Under the pieces are notes generated by a model, which ran no database searches, was not told the origin of the DNA, and worked only from the letters and a program-made list of their open reading frames with translations. Position numbers and translations under genes: made by a program. Below are positions 8,749 to 15,770 of a stretch of DNA of 64,000 bases, piece after piece; positions within the stretch are counted from its first letter, which is position 1, and every line of letters starts with the position of its first letter. This stretch comes from Comamonadaceae bacterium UBA4962 (GTDB taxonomy: Bacteria; Pseudomonadota; Gammaproteobacteria; Burkholderiales; Burkholderiaceae_C), in contig DHAE01000015.1 in NCBI GenBank assembly GCA_002397315.1, positions 36,853 to 100,852 of the forward strand. The letters run 5' to 3'.

Positions 8749-8770
8749 GCGGCGGGGCGGCCCTTGCGCG
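8749..8770. repeat. Extragenic repeat element, copy 2
   Basis: A 22-base box identical to 6842-6863, 20 bases after the fdxA stop and 57 bases before the reductase gene. The flanking bases (a CTGGGCCGTG-like stretch) resemble those after copy 1. The hairpin half is missing here. Confidence 0.55.
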
Positions 8771-8827
8771 GCGTCCGCACCTGGGCCGTGGCGGGTTCCA
8801 GCGCCGCAGTCCTCTGTTGAACACGTG

Positions 8828-9925
8828 ATGGAAAACGCTCGCGCCATCGAAGCCGATGCCGTGGTCATCGGCGCGGGGCCCGTGGGGCTCTTCCAGGTGT
8901 TCCAGCTCGGCCTGCAGGGCATCGCCGCGCACGTGATCGACGCCCTGCCGCATGTCGGCGGCCAGTGCGCCGAGCTCTACGCCGACAAACCCATCTACGA
9001 CATTCCGGGGGTGCCCATGTGCACCGGCCGCGAGCTGGTGACCTTGCTGACCCGGCAGATCGCGCCGTTCTCGCCGCAACTGCACCTCTCCCAGCGCGTC
9101 GAAACGCTGCAGCCCGCGCCGGACGGCGGCTTCCTGCTTACCACCGATGCCGGCACCACGCTGCATGCAGGCACCGTGTTCATCGCCGCTGGCGTGGGCG
9201 CCTTCGTGCCGCGCACGCTCAAGATCGACGGCATCGAACGCTTCCACGGCACCCAGGTGTTCCACCACGACGCGCCGGCCGACACCGCCGGCCGCCATGT
9301 GGTGGTGCACGGCGGGGAAGACACGGCCGTGGCCCGCGCCATCGCCTGCGCCGGGCCCGGCCCGCAGGCCGCCGCGAGCGTGACGCTGCTCTACCGGCGC
9401 GATGCCTTCCAGGCGCCGCCGGACGCGCTCGCCCGGCTGCAGGCACTGCGTGCGGAAGGCCGCATCCGTGTGGTGGTGGGCCAGGCCACGGCCATCGAAA
9501 CCGAAAGCGCGCCAGGGGGCGACGGACACGGTCCGGAGCGCCTGGCCGCCTTGCGCATTCTGGCCGCCGACGGCACCGAGCAGCGCCTGCCCACGGAAGT
9601 CCTGCTGCTGTGCCTCGGCGTCTCACCGCGGCTCGGCCCGATCGCGGATTGGGGGCTGGCGCTGGAGCGCAAGCAGGTGGTGGTGGACACGGCCGCGTAC
9701 TCCGTGGGCGTGCCAGGCCTGTATGCCGTCGGAGACATCAACACCTACCCCGGCAAACGCAAGCTCATTCTCTGCGGCTTCCACGAGGCCACGCTCGCCG
9801 CCTTCGCGGCCGCAGAATATCTGGCGGATGCGCCCGTCGCGCTGCAGTACACGACCACCAGCAGCCGCCTGCACGAGCGGCTGGGCGTCGCCGCCGCTCC
9901 GGCGCGCCCCCCGGCCAGCGCCTGA
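8828..9925 (+). CDS. Ferredoxin-NADP reductase, thioredoxin-reductase-like type
   Basis: About 365 residues. An FAD-binding motif GAGPVGLFQVFQLGLQG lies near the N-terminus, HVGGQCAELYADKPIYDIPG follows, and the C-terminal FAD motif is GLYAVGDINTYPGK. There is no CxxC redox pair, which separates this family from true thioredoxin reductases and fits the TrxR-like ferredoxin-NADP(+) oxidoreductases. The NADP-binding region reads VVVHGGEDTAVA, a variant of the usual GGGDSA. It follows the ferredoxin gene on the same strand, so the pair probably moves electrons between NADPH and FdxA. The start is ATG 8828; a GTG three bases earlier is less likely. Confidence 0.88.
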   Translation: MENARAIEADAVVIGAGPVGLFQVFQLGLQGIAAHVIDALPHVGGQCAELYADKPIYDIPGVPMCTGRELVTLLTRQIAPFSPQLHLSQRVETLQPAPDGGFLLTTDAGTTLHAGTVFIAAGVGAFVPRTLKIDGIERFHGTQVFHHDAPADTAGRHVVVHGGEDTAVARAIACAGPGPQAAASVTLLYRRDAFQAPPDALARLQALRAEGRIRVVVGQATAIETESAPGGDGHGPERLAALRILAADGTEQRLPTEVLLLCLGVSPRLGPIADWGLALERKQVVVDTAAYSVGVPGLYAVGDINTYPGKRKLILCGFHEATLAAFAAAEYLADAPVALQYTTTSSRLHERLGVAAAPARPPASA

Positions 9926-9984
9926 CGACGGCGGACCACTGGCGGCTGCCGCCACCGGGCAGCAATCCGGGTCCCCACAAGGCG

Positions 9985-10020
9985 AAATCCCCCTGCAGTC
10001 CAAGACCTGCAAGGGGATTT
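9985..10020. terminator. Hairpin between convergent genes
   Basis: A 14-base stem with one mismatch (9985-9998 with 10007-10020) and an 8-base loop. It lies between the reductase gene (plus) and the last gene of the TOMM operon (minus), so it may end transcription from both sides. A T-run does not follow directly on either strand, so it may not be a classical intrinsic terminator. Confidence 0.5.
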
Positions 10021-10130
10021 CTGCCCCGCGCCATCCCCCTCCCAGGCGTGGCACGGTTTTTTCTTCTTCTTGTTATCGAGGCGATGGACTCGCTTCTCCT
10101 CCCCGGCCTCGTGGCCGTGTACTTGGTTGA

Positions 10131-10469
10131 TCAATCAGCGATGACGCGCAGTGCAGCCCCCACCCGGTGGGCGTGGTTGCACATCCTTCCCAGATCGCGC
10201 AGGAAGTCGCCCAGCGGAGTGAACGGCAGGCGGCGCATCACGCGGTCGCATTCGGTGCTCCAGCGCAGCAGCTCGGGGCCTTCCACCTGCATTTCGGCAG
10301 GTTCCCCGTGGTAGTGCCGCCAGAACGCGGACAGGTGGCCCTCTTCGGACGCCGCGCCCATGACATGCTGGTAATACGATTCCCACAGGGATTGCGGCTG
10401 CCACAATGCGCCCGCCGTGACGCGACGGCCGGCCCGGTCGGCTTCGGATGCGAGGGTGACGCACCTCAT
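10131..10469 (-). CDS. Small protein of unknown function, end of TOMM operon
   Basis: 112 residues beginning MRCVTLASEAD. No domain recognised. It is rich in Trp, His and Arg in the middle (SLWESYYQHVMG, FWRHYHGEPAEM) and looks soluble and helical. The start at 10469 is well supported: GGGAGG sits 6 bases upstream, and the ATG overlaps the stop codon of the preceding 43-residue frame as ATGA. It is the last gene in the minus-strand cluster. A helper or immunity role in the TOMM system is possible from position only. Confidence 0.65.
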   Translation of the reverse strand: MRCVTLASEADRAGRRVTAGALWQPQSLWESYYQHVMGAASEEGHLSAFWRHYHGEPAEMQVEGPELLRWSTECDRVMRRLPFTPLGDFLRDLGRMCNHAHRVGAALRVIAD

Positions 10470-10597
10470 GCCCGGCCTCCCGCCGCGTAGGAGCGGCACA
10501 CCGCGCCCGTCCGCTCCCGGGCGATGCGGGCGCTTGCGGTGGCAGCGGCCTCCGGCAAGGTGGCGCCGACAGTTGCCGGGGTGGAAGATTGCTGCAT
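10466..10597 (-). CDS. Possible 43-residue peptide gene in TOMM operon
   Basis: MQQSSTPATVGATLPEAA begins a 43-residue frame that is rich in Ala, Ser and Thr, has a single Cys near the end (GAVCRSYAAGGRA) and no membrane segment. Its TGA overlaps the ATG of the next gene (ATGA, 10466-10469), a typical sign of translational coupling. The ribosome site before it is weak. In this setting it could be a small RiPP precursor, an accessory peptide, or just a leader that couples the downstream gene. No family recognised. Confidence 0.4.
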   Translation of the reverse strand: MQQSSTPATVGATLPEAAATASARIARERTGAVCRSYAAGGRA

Positions 10598-10692
10598 GGC
10601 CGGGGCTCTATCGATGGGTTCAGGTGGCGTCCGCTGTCTGCGGCGATACCCGTAATCTAAAGAAGCCCCGTGCAAAGGCCAATTACATCGAA

Positions 10693-11646
10693 TTACAACC
10701 CGGGCGCCTTCCAGTCGCCTTCCGGGCGGCCGCACTTGCGGATGTGGAAGGAGTAATCGCCGAAACGCACCTCGCCCCGCCGGCGCTCCACCACCGCCAG
10801 CGCGGAGCCCAGCCCGTTCTGCACCTGCCGCCGGGCGCGGAACAGCTGGATGTTCAGGTAGGGCACGTCCACCCCCAGCATGCGGGCGAGCGTCTCGATG
10901 CCGAGCCAGCCCTGGCTCGACAGTGGCAGCCCCCGCTGCGCATCCTGCAGGCGCTGCCTCGCCAGCGTCACCAGGGTGTAATGGTGGATGCGCTCGCCCA
11001 GGGACAGCGTCTGCGCGCCGACGTGGACTTCCAGGCAGACGTGTTCCTCGTCCTGGCTGAGGTCGAAATCGAACACCGGGGCCGCGAGGGTCGGCGAGGT
11101 GGTCATGCGCGGCAGGTCCTGGGTGACGCCGAAGTCCTCGCAGAGCACGAACTCCCAGTGCCGGCCGCCCGCCTGCACCACATGGCCGTCGAGCAGCGGC
11201 ACCACGTGGTCCATGCGGTCCCACCACCAGCGCCCCTCCGACTGGAACACGTTCGACTCGGCCGCAGACGGATCGGGCAGCAGGTTTTCCTGCATGTCGA
11301 GCACGCGGAGCACCTTGTCGCCCTCCAGCGGCCAGAGGCCCGTCTTCGGGCAGGAGGTGTCCACCATCTGCCAGACGGCGGTGGACGACGTGCCGAAGCG
11401 GATTTCCGCGCCCATGGCGAGCGGGTGCCAGTGCCCGGGCGGCAGGCGACGCCCGTCCATCAGGGTGCCGTTGCGGCTCTGGTCGCTGATCTCCCACTGA
11501 GTGCCGGACCAGCGCACCAGCGCATGCAGTTTGGAGACGTCGGATTCCTGCAGTACGGTGCGGCACGAATCGGGATGCCGGCCGAAGGTATGCAGGGGGC
11601 GGAGCACGATGCTCCGGCCGCTCGGAAGGTTGTGCAAGATCGCCAT
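10693..11646 (-). CDS. FHA-domain protein with C-terminal helical region, TOMM operon
   Basis: 317 residues. The N-terminal 95 residues form a forkhead-associated domain: GRHP at about 23, SDVSKLHALVRW at about 35-46 and SRNGTLMDG at about 57, which are the phosphothreonine-binding positions. The remaining 220 residues have no clear family; the last 100 (TLSLGERIHHYTLVTLARQR, then LARMLGVDVPYLNIQLFRAR) look like a winged-helix DNA-binding region. FHA domains bind phosphothreonine peptides, and a Ser/Thr kinase is encoded in the same operon, so this is a likely partner or substrate of that kinase. It lies 24 bases after the cyclodehydratase gene. No transmembrane segment. Confidence 0.8.
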   Translation of the reverse strand: MAILHNLPSGRSIVLRPLHTFGRHPDSCRTVLQESDVSKLHALVRWSGTQWEISDQSRNGTLMDGRRLPPGHWHPLAMGAEIRFGTSSTAVWQMVDTSCPKTGLWPLEGDKVLRVLDMQENLLPDPSAAESNVFQSEGRWWWDRMDHVVPLLDGHVVQAGGRHWEFVLCEDFGVTQDLPRMTTSPTLAAPVFDFDLSQDEEHVCLEVHVGAQTLSLGERIHHYTLVTLARQRLQDAQRGLPLSSQGWLGIETLARMLGVDVPYLNIQLFRARRQVQNGLGSALAVVERRRGEVRFGDYSFHIRKCGRPEGDWKAPGL

Positions 11647-11670
11647 CGTGCTCGTCGGAACGCTTTCAAA

Positions 11671-13896
11671 TCAGACGTGCAGGGGCCATGGATTCAGGTG
11701 ATCCTCGTGCCGCGGAACATCGCGCCAGCCCATCTGGACAGGCACTCGGTAGAGCCGCGGGTTCGCAAGCTCCGGCCAGATGTGGCAGGCACCGGGCAAC
11801 ACGGTCCTGATGGTATGCAGCGGAATGTCGGGACGCGTGTAGTCATGCACCACCACTTCCATGCCGCAACCCCGGGCGGCCGCCACGCAGTGCGCGATGT
11901 CCGCCCGTAGGCCGCCGCCCTCACGGGCGAGTGCAAGGTCGCGCATGCCGCGCCGGGCCGCTCCGTCATTGCGCGCATTGGGCCACAGAAACGCCGGGGA
12001 TGCATCGCGCAGGCCATTCCAGTGTGACGGCAACGTCTTGCCCACGGCCACGAGCTGCACCAGCTCCGTCAGGGCGCGCTCGCAGGCCATGGCCACGTCG
12101 AGGCTGCAGCCGAAGCCGAGCGCCCAGTCGCCACCGCGGTGCCGCCCAACGGCCGCCACCACGGGGATGCCCAGATCGTGGGTCAGGTCGAGCAGCCAGA
12201 ACGTCCAGTCGGGCCCGAGCGTGCGCTGCACCAGCCGGACGTATCCGGCCGGCACGGCCTCTTCCGCAACCGCCGGCATCGGCAGTTCGTTGTACCACCA
12301 GATCGCCGTCGCATCCCGTTCGACCACTTCCAGCAGGCCTTGCAGGATCGCCTCTTCGGGGCAGTTGCCGGCGGCGCAGCCGTTGGAGTTCCAGGCGCCG
12401 TGGCGGGCCCATCGGTCCGGCGCACCCAGATAGCACTGGGCATGCGGAAGAAAGCACGGCGCTTCGCGCGTCAATGACCAGGCCGGCGTCCAGGCCAGCG
12501 GCTCCTCCAGGGCATGGGGCACGAAACGGCGCACGCGGTCGTCTTGCGGCCCCGTCCCGGCGGCAGCTCGCGCACGCTGTCGGTCGCTGATGAACACCAG
12601 CGCCTGCGGGCCGAAAGCCGGCGCGGGCAGCTCGTCGCGGAGGGCCACCGTGCAGGGCTCGTCGCCCTGCCAGCCCGCGGCGTAGCGCTCCACGGCCTCG
12701 CACAACGCACTGGCCTGCGCCTGTGCGGGCGTCATGCCCTTGCCCAGGCACCAGCGGGCCGCGGCCGGCATGCCGTCCGCTCCGTCCGCGGCATGGAAGG
12801 CGCTGCGGAAGACGGTGACGGTTCCGGCCTGCGGCAGGGGCAGCAGCGTGCACTCCGTGACCACGCCCGCCACGCCGTCGACGCACGGCAGCAGCGCCCG
12901 CACGGTGGCGTCGGGCGGAACGGTGCGCGACCCTCCGCGCGCGCCCGGCAGCGCCTGCACGGGGCCCGGGCGCACCGGGCGGCGCGCCTGGCGGGCCATC
13001 CACTCCGGGTCGCCGCAGTGGGCGCACTGCGGCCGCCGCGGCGCGGCGCTCCAGCGCAGCGCTCCGCCCTGCTCCGCAACGTCCCAGGCTGCGAACCGGC
13101 CGGGAACGGCGTCGGCCAGCAGTTGCCGTGCAGCGGCCTGCGCCCTCTCCTGCCACCCGGTCCACAGCGAAGCATCCCGGGCCAGCGGCACCAGCCCGTG
13201 CGAGCCGGGCACCTCCCGTGCCAGCCAGCTCCGGCCGGGGTGGTTGCGGCGCAGCCGGTGCATGAAGCAGTGCCAGCACGGGCCGGGCCCACCGGAGCGC
13301 AGCAGCGGGCCCACCAGGGCCTGCGCACCTGCCAGGCGTACCGGCAGCCACCAGCGTGCGCGGCCGGAGCGGCAGGCATCGTCCCAGGCAGCTTCGAGCC
13401 GCGGATCGAAATAATCGTCGCAGACCAGCACGTCCGCGCCGCCGGCCTCCGCGATCTCCGTCCAGCGGTCCGGGCCGATTCCCGCGCCTTCTTCGCCGGT
13501 CGCCTTCCAGGCAGCGAGCATTCCAGGCTGGCTGCACCACAGCGAGACGCTTCCGGCCGCGCCGTCGATGCGTACCGGCCCGGTCCGGACGTCCGGCAGG
13601 AACCAGCCGGGGTCTTCCGTACCCGCGGGGAGCACGCACCCCTGCCGTGCCAGCGATTCCAGCGCCAGCAGGAGGCCCGGCAGGTGGCGCGCATCGCCGC
13701 CCGCCGCGCACCAGGCAGCGGGCGAAAGCCCGCCCTCGACCAGCCCGCCGAGAACGGCGGCTTCCGCGAACGGCAGTTGCAGCGCCCCGGCTTCTTCCAC
13801 GAGCACGACCCCGGGGGGCAGGGATGCCGCCTGCGGCGCGCGCAGCACGGAACGGAACCGGGGATGCCAGCGGGGTACGGTGTGGAACCAGTCCAT
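11671..13896 (-). CDS. TOMM cyclodehydratase: E1-like docking domain fused to YcaO
   Basis: 741 residues. The N-terminal half is an E1/ThiF-like ocin-docking domain with two zinc-type CxxC pairs, CWHC at 207-210 and CAHC at 291-294. The C-terminal half is a YcaO domain, with SALCEAVERYAAGW at about 405-420 and NSNGCAAGNCPEEAILQG then LEVVERDATAIWWYNE at about 515-550. YcaO proteins use ATP to turn Cys, Ser or Thr of a precursor peptide into azolines. The fused form corresponds to the TIGR03882 plus TIGR03604 type. The protein ends PWPLHV, not the PxPxP tail common in azoline-forming YcaO enzymes. No FMN dehydrogenase is visible nearby, so azolines may not be oxidised to azoles, or the enzyme is elsewhere. 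Confidence 0.9.
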   Translation of the reverse strand: MDWFHTVPRWHPRFRSVLRAPQAASLPPGVVLVEEAGALQLPFAEAAVLGGLVEGGLSPAAWCAAGGDARHLPGLLLALESLARQGCVLPAGTEDPGWFLPDVRTGPVRIDGAAGSVSLWCSQPGMLAAWKATGEEGAGIGPDRWTEIAEAGGADVLVCDDYFDPRLEAAWDDACRSGRARWWLPVRLAGAQALVGPLLRSGGPGPCWHCFMHRLRRNHPGRSWLAREVPGSHGLVPLARDASLWTGWQERAQAAARQLLADAVPGRFAAWDVAEQGGALRWSAAPRRPQCAHCGDPEWMARQARRPVRPGPVQALPGARGGSRTVPPDATVRALLPCVDGVAGVVTECTLLPLPQAGTVTVFRSAFHAADGADGMPAAARWCLGKGMTPAQAQASALCEAVERYAAGWQGDEPCTVALRDELPAPAFGPQALVFISDRQRARAAAGTGPQDDRVRRFVPHALEEPLAWTPAWSLTREAPCFLPHAQCYLGAPDRWARHGAWNSNGCAAGNCPEEAILQGLLEVVERDATAIWWYNELPMPAVAEEAVPAGYVRLVQRTLGPDWTFWLLDLTHDLGIPVVAAVGRHRGGDWALGFGCSLDVAMACERALTELVQLVAVGKTLPSHWNGLRDASPAFLWPNARNDGAARRGMRDLALAREGGGLRADIAHCVAAARGCGMEVVVHDYTRPDIPLHTIRTVLPGACHIWPELANPRLYRVPVQMGWRDVPRHEDHLNPWPLHV

Positions 13897-13968
13897 GGGA
13901 ATCAGGCGTATCGAAAAAGACCAGAGGCCGGGGCGGCACCGGTGAGGGTCCGCCGCGGTTTCAGCGGC

Positions 13969-14937
13969 TCAGGGCTGCTGCAGATCGAAGCAGGCCACGG
14001 CATAGGGTACGTGGCCGTGGCGTGCACGGAAGTCGCCTTCGAGGCGCTGATGCGCCTCCGAGAAGTGCCCGAACGGCTCCCATTGCCGAAACATGCGGAA
14101 TCCCGAGTCCAGGGGCGCGAGTTCCTCGGCACGGCCGAAGCCGGTGGTCACGGGAAGGACCGCCGGCCCGGCCTGCAACGCGGCGATCGGCACGAAATCG
14201 CGGTGCAGGTAGTCGATCACCACCCGGCAGCCGCAACCTTCCCGGCGCGCGCGTGCGGCCAGCGCACGCAGCATGTCGGGCACGGCGGCCGGCGGGACGT
14301 AGGGCGCGACCCCCTCGACGAGCACGAGGCACCGGTGGCCGGCCCGCCAGGGCACGGCGTCGAGCCACGCGGGATCCTGCAATCCGCAGGCCACCAGGAG
14401 GCTGGCCGGCTGGCTGGCATGCAGGGCTCCGGAGACATCGCCACTACCAGTGCCACTACCACTACCACTGGCGCAACCGCCGCCGTTCGCCGGTGCAGCC
14501 AGCGCGTGGTGCCACAGCAGCCGGCGCAGCGCGATCACGTCGGGCAGGTCCACGTCGATCCATGCCGGCCCGCCGCCATCGCCACCCTTGCACTCGGGCG
14601 CAAGGCGGCCCTGGCGGGTGCACAGCCCGACGCCGATGCTCGCCACGGCGAAGACGTCGTACCGCGCGCAGGCTTCGCGCGCCGCATCGTCGAAGAGGCG
14701 GCTGCGCAGCACCACCGCGCGCACCAGCGACGCGTCCTGGCCCGCTCGGCGCAGGTCCCAGGGGCATTGCGCCAGCAGGCGCTCGGCCCAGGGGTCGGCC
14801 CAGCCGGCATCGACCTGGCGCGCGAGCGGCGATGCGCGCGCGCCCAGGGTCAGGGCCAGGGTGGCAGAACTGCCGCGCAGCGCCTGCCACGCGGTCTCCA
14901 GCACTGCGGGCGCCGCGGGCTCCGGCTTGGGCACCAA
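13969..14937 (-). CDS. Class I SAM methyltransferase of the LCMT/PPM type (TcmP-like)
   Basis: 322 residues. The pattern of LARQVDAGWADPWAERLL, VLRSRLFDDAAREACA, WIDVDLPDVIALRR and LVLVEGVAPYVPP matches the leucine carboxyl methyltransferase/TIGR00027-like family that includes polyketide and RiPP O-methyltransferases. It sits 9 bases after the precursor gene and 72 before the cyclodehydratase, so methylation of the TOMM product is likely. A Gly/Ser-rich insert at about residues 150-165 is encoded by tandem hexamers (14441-14470) and interrupts the region between VDLPDV and LLVACGLQDPAWL. Start ATG 14937 (MVPKPEP). Confidence 0.82.
   Translation of the reverse strand: MVPKPEPAAPAVLETAWQALRGSSATLALTLGARASPLARQVDAGWADPWAERLLAQCPWDLRRAGQDASLVRAVVLRSRLFDDAAREACARYDVFAVASIGVGLCTRQGRLAPECKGGDGGGPAWIDVDLPDVIALRRLLWHHALAAPANGGGCASGSGSGTGSGDVSGALHASQPASLLVACGLQDPAWLDAVPWRAGHRCLVLVEGVAPYVPPAAVPDMLRALAARARREGCGCRVVIDYLHRDFVPIAALQAGPAVLPVTTGFGRAEELAPLDSGFRMFRQWEPFGHFSEAHQRLEGDFRARHGHVPYAVACFDLQQP
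14441..14470. repeat. Five tandem hexamers inside the methyltransferase gene
   Basis: The units are CCACTA, CCAGTG, CCACTA, CCACTA and CCACTG in a row. On the coding (minus) strand they give a Gly-Ser/Thr dipeptide run. The unit is a multiple of three, so copy-number change would keep the frame. Confidence 0.8.
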
Positions 14938-14946
14938 GGCTGCGCT

Positions 14947-15741
14947 TCAGCAGGTGAACGGGTAGGCGCTGCCGGTGTTGTTGTAGGAGGTCAGGGAGAT
15001 CGGCCAGAAATCCTGTGCCTCGGGCGCGTTCGGGTAGTTCAGCACGATGCGGTTCTTGATCGGCTGGCCGCTGGCGTCGTGCTGGTTCCACGCGCCCTTG
15101 GCCGCGTCCCAGGTCAGTGCGGGATGGGCCTTGAAGCGCAGGGAGAAGTTGAACGGGTTGTTGTAGCCCAGCCACTGGCTCAGCACCGGGGCTGCATCGG
15201 CGCAGTCCGGGTTCAGCAGTTCGTCGCGGAATTCCTTCGACTGCCACGCGAGGGCGATGGCGCGCAGCACCACGCCACCGAAGGCCAGCAGCGAGCCCGG
15301 ATCGCCGCCGGGAATGCCCAGGCCCGTGGGCAGCGCGCCACCCACCATGCCGGGCTGCACGGGCTCCGCGCACACGTCGACGGTCGCACCCATGAGCGTG
15401 GGGAACAGCTGGTAGTAGCTGGCCAGCGCCTCGGCGGCGCGGTCGGCGGGGGCTTCGGGGAACACGATCTCGAAGGCGTCGTCGAGGCCGATCCAGCCAC
15501 CCGTGAGTTCGGGCTTCCAGAGCGTGCGGTCCTTCGGGTCGCTGCTGCGCTCCAGCGCCACGTCGAGCCAGGGCCACAGGGTCTTCAGGCCGAAATCCTC
15601 GGCCAGCAGCTTCTGGATGTCCGTCTGCGCGAGCAGGCGGTCCCGGTATTCGGGCTCGTACCAGGATTTGGCGATGGCGCGCAGATAGGCCAGGCGGAAT
15701 TCCAGCAAGGGGTCGCCGGGTTGCTGGTGATTGGAACTCAT
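14947..15741 (-). CDS. TOMM precursor-like protein (BMA_0021/BMA_0022 family), internally duplicated
   Basis: 264 residues. The start ATG 15741 has AGGGAGGA 7 bases upstream; an ATG at 15762 would place that site inside the gene. The family is the large RiPP-precursor-like family TIGR03795, with a nitrile-hydratase-like leader. Residues 20-37 (LRAIAKSWYEPEYRDRLL) and 159-176 (LRAIALAWQSKEFRDELL) are clearly related, so the protein looks like two leader units fused head to tail. The C-terminus, ISLTSYNNTGSAYPFTC, holds the Ser, Thr and single terminal Cys that a cyclodehydratase could modify. It lies directly upstream of the methyltransferase and 29 bases after the kinase gene. Whether the C-terminus is the true core peptide is inference. 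Confidence 0.82.
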   Translation of the reverse strand: MSSNHQQPGDPLLEFRLAYLRAIAKSWYEPEYRDRLLAQTDIQKLLAEDFGLKTLWPWLDVALERSSDPKDRTLWKPELTGGWIGLDDAFEIVFPEAPADRAAEALASYYQLFPTLMGATVDVCAEPVQPGMVGGALPTGLGIPGGDPGSLLAFGGVVLRAIALAWQSKEFRDELLNPDCADAAPVLSQWLGYNNPFNFSLRFKAHPALTWDAAKGAWNQHDASGQPIKNRIVLNYPNAPEAQDFWPISLTSYNNTGSAYPFTC

Positions 15742-15770
15742 TGGTTGTCCTCCCTCTTTCAATCAATCGG

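Noticed and set aside
10056..10072. T6 and TTC-rich tract after the reductase gene as an intrinsic terminator
   Set aside because: No stable stem is directly before it. The hairpin at 9985-10020 is a better candidate.
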